This document shows, piece after piece, positions 34,180 through 43,079 of a stretch of 64,000 nt of DNA. The stretch is from the NCBI GenBank assembly GCA_039680605.1, contig JBDKTA010000044.1:1-64000 (forward strand), in the 5' to 3' direction. This stretch comes from Planctomycetaceae bacterium (lineage in GTDB: Bacteria; Planctomycetota; Phycisphaerae; SM23-33). Each line of letters begins with the position of its first letter. The stretch's first letter is position 1. The translations under genes were made by a program, and so were the position numbers. The notes below the pieces were generated by a model. That model was given only the letters and a program-made list of their open reading frames with translations. It searched no databases and was not told the origin of the DNA.

Positions 34180-36339
34180 ATGACCCAAGCTGCCGCGCCT
34201 GACGCTCCGAAATCCAAGCCCGCCAAACCCGCCTACCTCAACGCCTCGCTGCCCATGCCGCAGCGCGTGGCCGATCTCATCGGCCGCATGACCATCCAGG
34301 AGAAATGCACGCAGATGCTCTTCGACGCCCCGGCCGTCGAGCGGTTGGGCATTCCGGCGTACAACTGGTGGAACGAGTGCCTCCACGGCGTGGGGCGGTC
34401 CGGCATCGCGACGGTCTTTCCCCAGGCGATCGGGATGGCCGCGTCGTGGAACGTCGATCTGATGCAGAAGGTCGCCTCGGCCATCGCCGACGAAGGGCGC
34501 GCCAAGTATCACCACTACCTCCGCCGCAACGACGCGGACATCTATAAGGGCCTGACCTTCTGGACGCCCAACGTGAACATCTTCCGCGACGGCCGCTGGG
34601 GCCGCGGGCAGGAAACCTACGGCGAGGACCCGTACCTCACCGGCCGCATGGGCGTGGCGTTCGTCAAGGGGCTCCAGGGCGACCATCCCAAGTACCTCAA
34701 GAGCGTCGCGACGCCCAAGCACTACGCCGTTCACAGCGGGCCCGAGCCGCTGCGGCACGGATTCGACGCCATCGTCAGCAAGAAGGACCTGCGCGAGACG
34801 TACCTGCCGGCGTTCCGCGACACCGTCGTCGAGGGCAAGGCCCTGTCGGTGATGGGCGCGTACAACCGCGTCAACGGCGAGGCCTGCTGCGCCAGCAAGA
34901 CCCTGCTGCAGGAAATCCTGCGCGACGAGTGGGGCTTTGAAGGCTACGTCGTCAGCGACTGCATGGCCATTTGCGACATCCACGAGCATCACAAGATCAC
35001 GCACAACGCCACCGAGTCGGCCGCACTGGCCACCGAAAACGGCTGCGATCTCAACTGCGGCAAGGCATACCACTCGCTGCTGGCCGCGGTGCAGGGCGGT
35101 CTGCTGAGCGAGGCGTCCGTCGACCGCGCGCTGACGCGGCTGTTCATGGCGCGGTTCCGCCTGGGGATGTTCGACCCGCCGGCCAAGGTGCCCTTTGCCC
35201 GCACGCCGTTCTCGGTCGTCGACTGCCCCAAGCACCGCGATCTCAACATCGAGATGGCGCGGCAGTCCATCGTGCTGCTCAAGAACGAGGGCAACGTCCT
35301 GCCGCTGAAGAAGAACGTCAAGACCATCGCCGTCATCGGCCCCAACGCCTACGCGCCCAACGTGCTGCTGGGCAACTATAACGGCACGCCGAGTGAATCA
35401 ATCACGCCGCTGGACGGCATCCGCCGGGCCGTCAGCAAGCAGACGCGCGTGCTGTATCAGCCGGGCTGCTTCGACTTTTCGGACAAGGACAACGAGTGGG
35501 TCGGCCGCGCGTCGCGCGGGTTCGCCGAGGCTCTGGAAGTGGCCGAGCAGGCCGATGTAATCGTGGCGGTCATGGGCCTGACGCCCGATCTCGAGGGCGA
35601 GGAGATGGGCGGCGAGGGCGGCGGCGACCGCGTCCGCATCGGCCTGGTCGGCATGCAGGAGCAACTGCTCCAGGCGCTGCACGCCACGGGCAAGCCCGTC
35701 GTGCTGGTGCTGCTCAACGGCAGCCCGATCTCGATTACGTGGGCGGCCGAGAATGTCCCAGCCATCGTCGAGGCGTGGTACCCCGGCGCCCAGGGCGGCC
35801 GGGCGATCGCTGACGTGCTCTTTGGCGACTGCAACCCCGCCGGCCGACTGCCGGTGACGATCGTCAAGTGCCTGGCCGACGTTCCGGACTTCAAAGACTA
35901 CGCGATGAAGAATCGCACCTACCGCTACATGGAAGCCGAGCCGCTGTATCCGTTCGGATTCGGCCTGAGCTACACGACCTTCGCCTACGACAAGCTCAAG
36001 ATCAAGCCCGCCGCCGGCGGGTCGTTCGCCGTCAGCGTCGAAGTGACCAACACCGGCAAACGCGACGGCGACGAGGTCGTGCAGCTTTACGTGACCGACG
36101 AAGAGGCCTCGGTAACCACGCCCAAGCGCGACCTGCGCGGCTTCAAACGCATCACGATCAAGCGCGGCCAGAAGAAGCGCGTGGCCTTCACCCTCACGCC
36201 TCGCGATCTGTCGCTGATCAGCAACGACGGCAATCGCATCCTCGAACCAGGCTGGTTTACCATCACCGTCGGCGGCTGTCAGGAAGGCCTCAAGGGCCGA
36301 TTAGAAGTGATCGGGCAGAGGCAGGAACTGCCGTATTAG
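34180..36339 (+). CDS. Glycoside hydrolase family 3, beta-glucosidase or beta-xylosidase
   Basis: This 719-aa protein has the GH3 order: TIM barrel with nucleophile D260 in GYVVSDCMAI, the alpha/beta sandwich domain (IVLLKNEGNVLPL, EGEEMGGEGGGDR for the acid/base loop) and a C-terminal fibronectin-like domain (EVTNTGKRDGDEVVQLYV). The N-terminal YNWWNECLHGV is typical of plant-xylosidase-like GH3. No signal peptide is seen, so the enzyme is probably cytoplasmic. AAAAGGAA upstream supports the ATG at 34180. It would release glucose or xylose from plant-type oligosaccharides. The TAG stop is followed directly by a palindrome. Confidence 0.92.
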   Translation: MTQAAAPDAPKSKPAKPAYLNASLPMPQRVADLIGRMTIQEKCTQMLFDAPAVERLGIPAYNWWNECLHGVGRSGIATVFPQAIGMAASWNVDLMQKVASAIADEGRAKYHHYLRRNDADIYKGLTFWTPNVNIFRDGRWGRGQETYGEDPYLTGRMGVAFVKGLQGDHPKYLKSVATPKHYAVHSGPEPLRHGFDAIVSKKDLRETYLPAFRDTVVEGKALSVMGAYNRVNGEACCASKTLLQEILRDEWGFEGYVVSDCMAICDIHEHHKITHNATESAALATENGCDLNCGKAYHSLLAAVQGGLLSEASVDRALTRLFMARFRLGMFDPPAKVPFARTPFSVVDCPKHRDLNIEMARQSIVLLKNEGNVLPLKKNVKTIAVIGPNAYAPNVLLGNYNGTPSESITPLDGIRRAVSKQTRVLYQPGCFDFSDKDNEWVGRASRGFAEALEVAEQADVIVAVMGLTPDLEGEEMGGEGGGDRVRIGLVGMQEQLLQALHATGKPVVLVLLNGSPISITWAAENVPAIVEAWYPGAQGGRAIADVLFGDCNPAGRLPVTIVKCLADVPDFKDYAMKNRTYRYMEAEPLYPFGFGLSYTTFAYDKLKIKPAAGGSFAVSVEVTNTGKRDGDEVVQLYVTDEEASVTTPKRDLRGFKRITIKRGQKKRVAFTLTPRDLSLISNDGNRILEPGWFTITVGGCQEGLKGRLEVIGQRQELPY

Positions 36340-36476
36340 TAGCACGGCCGTCCCGGCCGTGAGTGGCATGGGCGTCTCGCCCATGCTCTTGCGGTGTGGC
36401 ATGGGCGTCTCGCCCATGCTCCCCGGATTGCACGGGCAAGATGCCCGTGCTACTCACGGGCAAGATGCCCGTGCTA
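36340..36476. repeat. Cluster of palindromic repeats between GH3 and phosphatase genes
   Basis: It starts TAGCACGGCCG..CGGCCGTG directly after the GH3 stop codon. Two copies of a CATGGGCG..CGCCCATG hairpin follow, then two CACGGGCA/TGCCCGTG hairpins in the opposite direction, ending at CGTGCTA (36476). The stop codon of the minus-strand phosphatase lies inside the last unit. Confidence 0.9.
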
Positions 36477-37419
36477 CGGCTTCAAGCACCGCAGTGTGGC
36501 AGTGGCCGTTAGTGGCCACGATGCCGCGGTTGTTGATCAGCTTTGGACCCTGGGAGAAATCCAAATCTTTGCCCGCCGCGTCGGTCACGCGGCCGCCGGC
36601 TTCGGTGATGATCAAGTACCCGGCCGCGTGGTCCCACACGTTCTCTCGATAGTCCGGCGTCTTGGGATTGGGCAGGCGCAGGTAGGCCGAGGCGTCGCCG
36701 CGGGCGACGATGGCGTACTTGGCCTGGCTGTCCATGCGGATCGACGGCCGCGTGATTTTCAGCCGCGCCGCGATCGCCGCGTGACGGTCGTGATCGGTGT
36801 GGCCGCTCTCGACGCTCTCGGCCAGCACCAGTTCGGCGTCTCGCGAGACTCTCAGCGATCTCGGCTCGCCGCCGAGGGGCATCTCGACGGCCCCGCCTCG
36901 GGCGGTTGCATAGAACGTACAGCCGATCTGGCCGTTGTGGGCCGGAAGATTCGGGCACCCCAGCACGCCAACCTTGATCTGCCCGTCGATCCGCAGCGCC
37001 AGGGCGATGGCGTATTGCTCGCGGCGAAGAAAGCCCTTCGTGCCGTCGACGGGGTCGACGATCCACTGGCGGGCAGCCGAATCGCCGCGGCCGGCGTCGA
37101 TCCACGAGCAGATGGTTTCCAGGTCCGGCGCGGTCACGGGGTCATAGCCGGCGTGGATGGCGGCGACGAGTTGCCTGCCCATCTCGCCGTCGCGCATGAC
37201 CTGCGTGGCGTGCTCTTCGGCCAGGATGGAGTCGTTGGGGAAGGCTTTCTGGATCGCGCGGCAGATGATGGCCTGGGCGCCGAAGTCGGCGATGGTGACC
37301 GGGCTGCGGTCATCTTTGGCCAGCGAGGACGTGATGAGCGACTGCTGCACGTGCAGGCAGTAATTCATCGCGTCGCGAACGGCGCCGAAGGCGACGCTGG
37401 TTTCTTTGGTCAGATCCAT
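36454..37419 (-). CDS. 3'(2'),5'-bisphosphate nucleotidase / inositol-phosphatase family protein
   Basis: This 321-aa protein belongs to the Mg-dependent, lithium-sensitive phosphatase family. It has AEEH near 67-70, DPVDGT at 122-127 and VWDHAAG near 260. The sequence around GTKGFLR favours 3'-phosphoadenosine 5'-phosphate hydrolysis (as in HAL2/CysQ) over inositol phosphatase. It would remove PAP formed in sulfate transfer. The final residues ARASCP and the stop codon are encoded by the TAGCACGG repeat, so the original C-terminus was probably altered. A TTG seven codons upstream is an alternative start. Confidence 0.82.
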   Translation of the reverse strand: MDLTKETSVAFGAVRDAMNYCLHVQQSLITSSLAKDDRSPVTIADFGAQAIICRAIQKAFPNDSILAEEHATQVMRDGEMGRQLVAAIHAGYDPVTAPDLETICSWIDAGRGDSAARQWIVDPVDGTKGFLRREQYAIALALRIDGQIKVGVLGCPNLPAHNGQIGCTFYATARGGAVEMPLGGEPRSLRVSRDAELVLAESVESGHTDHDRHAAIAARLKITRPSIRMDSQAKYAIVARGDASAYLRLPNPKTPDYRENVWDHAAGYLIITEAGGRVTDAAGKDLDFSQGPKLINNRGIVATNGHCHTAVLEAVARASCP

Positions 37420-37436
37420 CTGTGATTCAAAAACTT

Positions 37437-37561
37437 CCAAAGCGGCAGCTAAGGCTGCCGCACTCCAAGGGGCCGCGCTGCGATCTCAGTCTTTTTCCAT
37501 TCGTGTCATCCGCCTTCGCCAAGGCTACGGCGGACAGGTTCGTGACATTCGTGGACGTAAC
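37437..37561. repeat. Palindromic repeat (copy 2) plus the 30-bp TCCGCC repeat and CGTGACATTCG repeat
   Basis: 37437-37467 is the GCGGCAG/CTGCCGC palindrome, identical to 8237-8267. 37509-37538 is the reverse complement of the 30-bp CCTGTCCGCC repeat (21624, 51560). 37537-37560 is the reverse of the CGTCCACGAATGTCACG repeat (21605). They follow each other between the 5' end of the phosphatase gene and the stop codon of the isomerase gene. Confidence 0.85.
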
Positions 37562-37565
37562 TTCT

Positions 37566-39065
37566 TCAGCCCTCAAACGGGTTCTCGCCGGCGTACAGGT
37601 TGCCCGGCGCCAGCGGGGTGTTGATGTCGGTCAGGCCCAGCATCGCAGCGGCATCCCAGAGCACTTTGCCAACCGTCTGGAACGCCACCGCGCCGTGGTG
37701 CGGGAACTTCTTGCCGATCAGCACGTGGCGGTAGAACCGCGCGAAGTGCGGTATCGCGAACACGCCGATGCCGCCGAAGCTGCGCGGGTCGAGGTCCAGG
37801 ATGTTCCCGTCGGCCACATAGCTGACGAGGTTGCCGTCGGCCGTGCCCTGGATGCGGAAGAACGTGATGGGTCCGGGGCGGAGCTGCCCCTCGAGCGTGC
37901 CGCGGGTGATGTCGGGGGCCTGCTTGGGGTCTTCCATCAGTCGGTTCATGATGAGCTGGAACTTCATCGAGCAGCTCTTCATGCAGCAGGCCGGCGTGTT
38001 GCCGCAGTGGAAGCCCATGAACAGGTCCACCGGCTGGGCGCCCATCAGGTTCATCCGCCCGCCGATCATGTCGGCAGGCACGGTGTTGTTGATGTCCAGC
38101 AGCGTCGCCGGCGTGTCGCTGGCGAGGTAGCACAGGTACTCGCTCAGGGCGCCGTAGATGTCGACCTCGCACGCCACCGGCATGCCGCGGCTGCTCATGC
38201 GGCTGTTGATGTAGCAGGGCACAAAGCCGAAGGCCTTCTCGAACGACGGCCAGCATTTGTTGGCGAAGATGGCGTACTGTCGGCTGCCGAGGTTCGCCTC
38301 GGCCCAGCGCACCAGCGCCACCTCGAACCGCGCCAGCTTGGGCAGCAGGTCGGGGTAGGCGTTGCCTTCGCCGAGTTCCTTGGCCATGTCGCGGGCGGTT
38401 TTCTTGACGTCGGCGTCGTCTTCGGCGACGGCCTGGTACGCCAGCAGCATGTCCAGCTCGGAGTTCTCCTGCACCTCGACGCCCATATCGTAGAGCTGCG
38501 AGATCGGGGCGTTGCAGGCGTAGAAATCCTGAGGCCGCGGTCCGAACGTGAAGATCTTCAGCCCCGCCACGGCGAGCTGAATGCGGGCGATCTTCGTCCA
38601 GTGGCCGATCTTGGCCGCCAGCTCGTCCGGCAGACCCACGGGCATCTGCGGGATGTAGACGTTCAGGTTGCGCAGGGCGAAGTTGATCGACGCGTTGAGC
38701 ATGCCGCAGTACGCGTCGCCGCGGCCGTTGATGAGCGACTCGCCTGACTCCTCCGCCGCGGCACAGACCATCACCGCTCCGCCGAAGCGCTCGGCGAAGA
38801 TCGCCAGCGGGCCCTCGGGTCCGAAGTTGCCCAGGAAGATCACAGCCGCATTCGCGCCGGCCTCGGCGGCCTCATCCAACGCCGCCAGCGTGTCCTTCTC
38901 GTTCTCGATAACGGTCTTGAGGGCGGTGACGTTGAGCCCGGCGGCCTTGCAGGACTTGTTCAGTGCCGCGAGGCGTTTGCGGGTGAGTTCGATGGGGAAG
39001 CAGTCGCGGCTGACGCCGACGAGCGCGATCTTGACCTGCGGTGCGTTGGGTAGTGCCTTTGCCAT
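37566..39065 (-). CDS. L-fucose/L-arabinose isomerase family protein
   Basis: This 499-aa protein has the FucI/AraA family pattern: N-terminal ALVGVSRDCFP, a middle with CWPSFEKAFGFVPCYINSRM, and FMGFHCGNTPACCM near 350. The metal ligands E and D of FucI (in the TERG and VDMS-like stretches) are not clearly visible, so I cannot confirm sugar-isomerase activity. It could interconvert L-fucose and L-fuculose, or act on another sugar. AGGAG 8 bases before 39065 sets the start. The frame begins at a TTG two codons upstream. Confidence 0.7.
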   Translation of the reverse strand: MAKALPNAPQVKIALVGVSRDCFPIELTRKRLAALNKSCKAAGLNVTALKTVIENEKDTLAALDEAAEAGANAAVIFLGNFGPEGPLAIFAERFGGAVMVCAAAEESGESLINGRGDAYCGMLNASINFALRNLNVYIPQMPVGLPDELAAKIGHWTKIARIQLAVAGLKIFTFGPRPQDFYACNAPISQLYDMGVEVQENSELDMLLAYQAVAEDDADVKKTARDMAKELGEGNAYPDLLPKLARFEVALVRWAEANLGSRQYAIFANKCWPSFEKAFGFVPCYINSRMSSRGMPVACEVDIYGALSEYLCYLASDTPATLLDINNTVPADMIGGRMNLMGAQPVDLFMGFHCGNTPACCMKSCSMKFQLIMNRLMEDPKQAPDITRGTLEGQLRPGPITFFRIQGTADGNLVSYVADGNILDLDPRSFGGIGVFAIPHFARFYRHVLIGKKFPHHGAVAFQTVGKVLWDAAAMLGLTDINTPLAPGNLYAGENPFEG

Positions 39066-39171
39066 GTTCAATCTCCTGCGCGATCGAGCGCGTGAATGTG
39101 CCGCAAGTCTATATTCCCGCCGCGGGCATGTCCAGCGGGGCTGAAAAGATGCTAAGCCGCAAGTGGCGCAA

Positions 39172-40398
39172 TCAGCGGCGGATTTCGAGGCCTAGCACGG
39201 TGATGTCGTCGCTGGCTTTGGCGTGGGCGTCGATCTGCGTGGACAGTTCCGCGATCAGCTCGTCGCAGGGCAGAGCCGCCCAGGGCGAGAGCAGGTCGCT
39301 CATCGGGAGGCGCGGCTGCGCGGTGATGGTTCGCAGGGCCTCTTCGATCCCGTCGCTGTAGAACACGACGCGGTCGCCGGCTGCCAGTTGCACGGTCCGG
39401 GCCTGGAAGGTGGCGTCGGGAAAGACGCCCAGCAGTCCGCCGTCGCAGGGGAGGATTTTGATGGAGCCGTCGGCGCCCAGCAGCAGCGCCTCGGGGTGTC
39501 CGGCGCGGCAGTAGGTCATCTGCAGGGTCTGGGTGTTGAGGACGGCATAGATCGCCGTGCAGAAATGGCACGAGGAGAGATTCTGCTGGCAAATCGAGGT
39601 ATTGAGCTCCCGCAGCGACAGGTCCGGCGGAATGATCTGGTAGCTGTTGCCGCTGACGCGCTTGGTCTGCAGGGCCTTCTTGATGAACATGGTCAGCAGG
39701 GCCGCGGGCATGCCGTGCCCGACGGCGTCGGCGACGTAGAACCCGATAAAGCGCTCGTCCAGGCGCGTGACGTCGTAGATGTCGCCGCTGAGCCAACTGG
39801 CGGGGCTGAACAGCGCCGCGAAATGCGCCGGTGGAACTTCCGGCAGGCGCTGGGGCAGAAAGTCCTGCTGGAGCTTGGCGGCCAGTTGCATCTCCTCGTT
39901 GAGGCTGGCCACCGCGTCGGCGGCGCCGGCGCGGGCATGGTGGGCGGCCGCCAGCTCGCTGCGCAGGCCACGGACCATGGGTTCGATGCGTGCGAGCGTT
40001 TCGAGCTTGGCAGCGAGTTGCTCGGCGGGCGTGGCGAGGTCCAACCCGATGCATCGCCCGCTGTCCTGGTTGATCAGCGACCAGGCGACCGACTCGCCGC
40101 GAGGCAGCATGAACACGCACAGCCCCGTCGTCGCAGGCAGGCTCTCGAGCAGGCGAATCATGGCGGCAGGGTCCGACGCCTGACCGTTGGGATAGACGAC
40201 GGTGAGGCCGTCGTGAGGTTTGTCGGCGGCAGGGTCGCTGAGGCGGCGCGTGTGGAAAACCCACCCGCGCGTCGCCGCGACCACGTTGGGCGGCGCCGGT
40301 TCATCGGAACACCAGATGACCTTGGGTTGCCTGTTCAAGAAAGCCCTCTGCATCCGCGCGAAGTGTCCGCGGGCTGGCGGTTTTCCTGTAGGACTCAT
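39172..40398 (-). CDS. SpoIIE-type PP2C serine phosphatase
   Basis: This 408-aa protein ends in a PPM/SpoIIE phosphatase domain (about 190-405). AAKLQQDFLPQRLP starts the family, GDIYDV and YVADAVGHGMPAALL carry metal ligands, and the C-terminal SDDITVLGLEI closes the domain. The first 150 residues, with LFVFMLPRG-like strands, may form a sensory domain but match nothing I know. In this class the phosphatase removes phosphate from an anti-anti-sigma factor to release a sigma factor; no partner is adjacent. The ATG at 40398 has no clear ribosome-binding site. A TTG sits 6 bases upstream. Confidence 0.85.
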   Translation of the reverse strand: MSPTGKPPARGHFARMQRAFLNRQPKVIWCSDEPAPPNVVAATRGWVFHTRRLSDPAADKPHDGLTVVYPNGQASDPAAMIRLLESLPATTGLCVFMLPRGESVAWSLINQDSGRCIGLDLATPAEQLAAKLETLARIEPMVRGLRSELAAAHHARAGAADAVASLNEEMQLAAKLQQDFLPQRLPEVPPAHFAALFSPASWLSGDIYDVTRLDERFIGFYVADAVGHGMPAALLTMFIKKALQTKRVSGNSYQIIPPDLSLRELNTSICQQNLSSCHFCTAIYAVLNTQTLQMTYCRAGHPEALLLGADGSIKILPCDGGLLGVFPDATFQARTVQLAAGDRVVFYSDGIEEALRTITAQPRLPMSDLLSPWAALPCDELIAELSTQIDAHAKASDDITVLGLEIRR

Positions 40399-40439
40399 CG
40401 TCAACGCCCGGCGGGGGCTTTAGTAACGAAAGGCGGCCG

Positions 40440-40898
40440 TCAGGGGCGGATGTGGATCTGCTGCCCGACCGCGACGTTGTGGCGCGCCAGCGACCCGGCG
40501 GCCACTTCCAGGGCGTACTGGGCGGGCTGGCCGGAGCTGTACGCGACGCGACCGACGCGGTCGGGTTCGGCCTTCATCGTGTGCATCGAGACGACGACCC
40601 CCTGCTCGTCGAGGAAGGCGATGTCGAGGTCGATGAAACAGCCGCGCATGCAGAACTCGAGCACCTGAGGATTCTCGTAGATGAAAAGCATCCCCGCGTC
40701 GTCAGAAAGACTGGTGCGTCCGCTGAGGCCCTGGTATCGCTGCTCGTATGTGCGGGCCAGTTCGAGATGCCAGGTGTGGCCGTTGACGGAGGCGGTCGGT
40801 CCGCCCTGGGCGTTCGGGGCGGCGGCGGGCCGGCTCGGATGCGAGCACCCGGCCAAAGCCGCCGCGGCGATCGCGATGGCGAGGGATGTCGCTTTCAT
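40440..40898 (-). CDS. DUF192 lipoprotein
   Basis: This 152-aa protein has a lipobox (AALAGC, C18) and a DUF192 domain: ARTYEQRYQGLSGR, FIYENPQVLEFCMRGC, LDIAFLDEQGVVV and ALEVAAGSLARHNV. DUF192 is a small extracytoplasmic barrel of unknown function. The front region contains an AAAPNAQ-type linker. Its start overlaps the maf stop by 4 bases (ATGA), so the two are translated together. Confidence 0.88.
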   Translation of the reverse strand: MKATSLAIAIAAAALAGCSHPSRPAAAPNAQGGPTASVNGHTWHLELARTYEQRYQGLSGRTSLSDDAGMLFIYENPQVLEFCMRGCFIDLDIAFLDEQGVVVSMHTMKAEPDRVGRVAYSSGQPAQYALEVAAGSLARHNVAVGQQIHIRP

Positions 40899-41530
40899 AG
40901 GCTGTGCCCGTCGCGGCAGCAGGGGTCGCCGGCGTCGCGCGTGGTCGCCAGGGCGAGCATGCGATCGAGCAGTTCCATCGGCAGGCCGACGACGTTGGTG
41001 AAGCTGCCTTCGATTTTGGTGATGAACCGGTCGGCCGTTTCCTGAATGGCGTAGGCGCCGGATTTGCCCTGCCACTCGCCGCTGTCGAGATAGGCGGCCA
41101 CTTCGGTCTCGCTCATGGCTCGCATGGTGACGAAGGTAGTATCGGAGGCGATCAGGCGTCGTGGTCCCGGGCCCAGCAGCGCCACGCCGGTGATGACGCT
41201 GTGGCGGCTGCCCGAGAGCGTCTGGAGCATCGTGCGCGCCTCGAGACGATGGGCGGGCTTGCCCAGGAGCGTTCCGTCAGTGGCGGCCACCACCGTGTCG
41301 GCGCCCAGGACGAGACTCTCGCTGTGGCTTTCGGCTACGCTTCGGGCCTTGTAGTACGCCAGAGCCTCGGCGGTCTGGGCGGCGGTCATGCCCGGCTGGA
41401 GCGAAGCGGGCTCGTCCAGCGGCGGGTCGACCGCCCTGAATGCGATACCGCCCTGGCGCAGCAGGCTCCTGCGTCGCGGGCTGGAAGAGGCCAATATTAA
41501 ATCCATCGTGCGGGTCATTTCGGTCATCAT
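40895..41530 (-). CDS. maf: Maf-family nucleotide pyrophosphatase
   Basis: This 211-aa protein has the Maf signature: LASSSPRRRSLLRQ at the front, GADTVVAATDGTLLGKP for the catalytic loop, and SGEWQGKSGAYAIQ. It hydrolyses non-canonical or methylated nucleoside triphosphates to monophosphates, either as house-cleaning or to delay septum formation. The start could be 41530, 41527 or the ATG before DLILASS (41506); upstream SD signals are weak in all cases. Coupled to the DUF192 lipoprotein gene. Confidence 0.92.
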   Translation of the reverse strand: MMTEMTRTMDLILASSSPRRRSLLRQGGIAFRAVDPPLDEPASLQPGMTAAQTAEALAYYKARSVAESHSESLVLGADTVVAATDGTLLGKPAHRLEARTMLQTLSGSRHSVITGVALLGPGPRRLIASDTTFVTMRAMSETEVAAYLDSGEWQGKSGAYAIQETADRFITKIEGSFTNVVGLPMELLDRMLALATTRDAGDPCCRDGHSL

Positions 41531-41673
41531 GATATCACGTCCGATTGCCGGTGTCTGCGATGATAAGTGGCAAAGAGGGCAGATCTGGTTACAGGGATGG
41601 TAAGAGAAACAATCTGTAGGTGGATTTCCGATATTTATCTCAGGAAAAGAAGGCTGTTTTCAGGGATTCCCTC

Positions 41674-41702
41674 TTGATCAAAGCAGGATGTCGCTGTAAA
41701 AT
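41674..41702 (+). promoter_or_regulatory. Sigma-70-like promoter of the coiled-coil gene
   Basis: TTGATC (41674-41679) and TAAAAT (41697-41702) are separated by exactly 17 bases, a near-consensus pair. The start codon of the small gene is 90 bases further. The rest of the gap 41531-41791 shows nothing else. Confidence 0.65.
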
Positions 41703-41791
41703 GCAGCCACACTTAGCTATCAGGAGTTCAGGAGACTAGCGGCGGCCGTTTTAGAGGAAGCGGGTGCCGCGCATTAGGGGCCGGATTTCAA

Positions 41792-42067
41792 ATGAATGAA
41801 TTAGCATTGAAAGAACGCCTGGCGGAGTTGCGTGAAGCAATCTGCGCTTCGGGCCTTCCGGACGCAAAATACGTTTCCGATCAACTGCTCACCAGCGATC
41901 TGATCTGCGGCGAGACCGACTCGGTCGAAGCCGACCTCGATCAACTCCGCCTGCAGATGAAGTACATGCTGTTCGACCTCGAAGCCACCCGGCGCGAGAA
42001 TCGATATCTGCGACAGATGCTCGAGACCCGCCCGCCCAACGCCCCCGGCGAAACGCCCGGATTCTGA
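41792..42067 (+). CDS. Small coiled-coil protein of unknown function
   Basis: This 91-aa acidic protein is almost all helical. LKERLAELREAI and the region DQLRLQMKYMLFDLEATRRENRYL near 49-72 would form a coiled coil. The C-terminus is a proline-rich tail. It has its own near-consensus promoter and strong terminator, so it is probably a genuine monocistronic gene despite the small size. It ends 24 bases before the terminator. I do not recognise the family. Confidence 0.65.
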   Translation: MNELALKERLAELREAICASGLPDAKYVSDQLLTSDLICGETDSVEADLDQLRLQMKYMLFDLEATRRENRYLRQMLETRPPNAPGETPGF

Positions 42068-42090
42068 CGCAACCGATACATCGATCTCAT

Positions 42091-42125
42091 GCCGCCCCTG
42101 CCGAAAGCAAGGGCGGCTTTTTTTT
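42091..42125 (+). terminator. Rho-independent terminator of the coiled-coil gene
   Basis: GCCGCCC (42091-42097) pairs with GGGCGGC (42111-42117), with a CTGCCGAAAGCAA interior and a run of eight T from 42118 on. It is a strong intrinsic terminator. Confidence 0.9.
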
Positions 42126-42359
42126 GGCAACCGGGCAAGGCCTTCTTCTCCCCGTGCCTTTCCGTCAAGTCTCCGCCACTCCGGCGACGATAGTGGAACA
42201 GCAAGCGGTAGGGGCCGCGACTCCACGCGCGTCCCAGATACTGCATGTCGGGAATCTTGTCGGCGACGGATCGCCGGCCGGGACGGGGTGGCCACGGAAG
42301 GCTGGAAAGATTTTCTAAGCTTTCGCTTTGCGTTTGGCCGATGTTAGGGTAGCATACAT

Positions 42360-43079
42360 ATGAAAGACCAACATGACAACCTGAGACGCGACGGGCGGGC
42401 GAGCCGGCCGGCGGAGCCCGCGGACGGACTGATGTACCCGGTGGAGAAAGAAACGCTGCCCGTGTGCCAGTTCGGCCCCGGCGGCGTGTATCGAACATCG
42501 TGGCCGGCGCGGTTTGCCCCGCTGCCGCTGGAACCGCCGACGGTCAAGATCGCCGATGAGGCCGCCGCCATGGGCCTGGAAGCTCCGCTGGTGAGCGTCG
42601 GGCCTGAGGGCATTGTCTGGCGGAAACGCCCGCAACGCTCAGGCCCTCACCAGGAAAACCGGGCGGGGTTCTGGACCGCCGTGACGGGTTTGTTAGGGTT
42701 TCGCGAGCACAAGGATGTCGTGCTGGCCAACGCCACGGCCCCGCTGGAGCAGGTGGCGATGGTTCAGCCGCCCGACGCCCGCCTGACGGCCGCGCGGGGC
42801 TACGTGGTCAGCGCGTCGCGTGCAGCCGCGGCTATCCGGGCACAGACCCAGGAGAACGAACATGCAGACAGAGACTTTGACTCCCCGACAGTTGGAGATC
42901 CTGAGGTACATCCGCGACTATCGCAACCGCTGCGGTTATTCGCCGACGATGCAGGAGATGGGCGATCATCTGCAACTGACAAAAGTCACGGTCTTCGAGC
43001 ACGTCGGCGCCTTGGAAAGAAAAGGGCTGCTCATCCGCGGGCCCAAGCACAAGGCTCGCTCTTTGCAGGTCCGGCCTGA
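42360..43079 (+). CDS. Hypothetical protein overlapping the lexA gene
   Basis: This reading frame of 239 aa starts at ATG 42360 and has high third-position GC throughout its first 170 codons, as expected for real genes here. It runs 218 bases into lexA, in a different frame, before stopping. Its sequence (GLMYPVEKETLPVCQ, EHKDVVLANATAPLEQV) matches no family I know. It may be a real gene with an overlapping end, or one that lost its original stop by a frameshift near 42850. The ribosome-binding region of lexA is inside it, so translation may be coupled. The gap before it (42126-42359) shows no clear gene. Confidence 0.45.
   Translation: MKDQHDNLRRDGRASRPAEPADGLMYPVEKETLPVCQFGPGGVYRTSWPARFAPLPLEPPTVKIADEAAAMGLEAPLVSVGPEGIVWRKRPQRSGPHQENRAGFWTAVTGLLGFREHKDVVLANATAPLEQVAMVQPPDARLTAARGYVVSASRAAAAIRAQTQENEHADRDFDSPTVGDPEVHPRLSQPLRLFADDAGDGRSSATDKSHGLRARRRLGKKRAAHPRAQAQGSLFAGPA

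Noticed and set aside
42126-42359. Minus-strand segment with SRGPYRLLF resembling RelE/HigB toxins
   Set aside because: Only one short stretch resembles the toxin core; the rest does not align and no antitoxin is adjacent. It could be a decayed gene, but the support is too weak.
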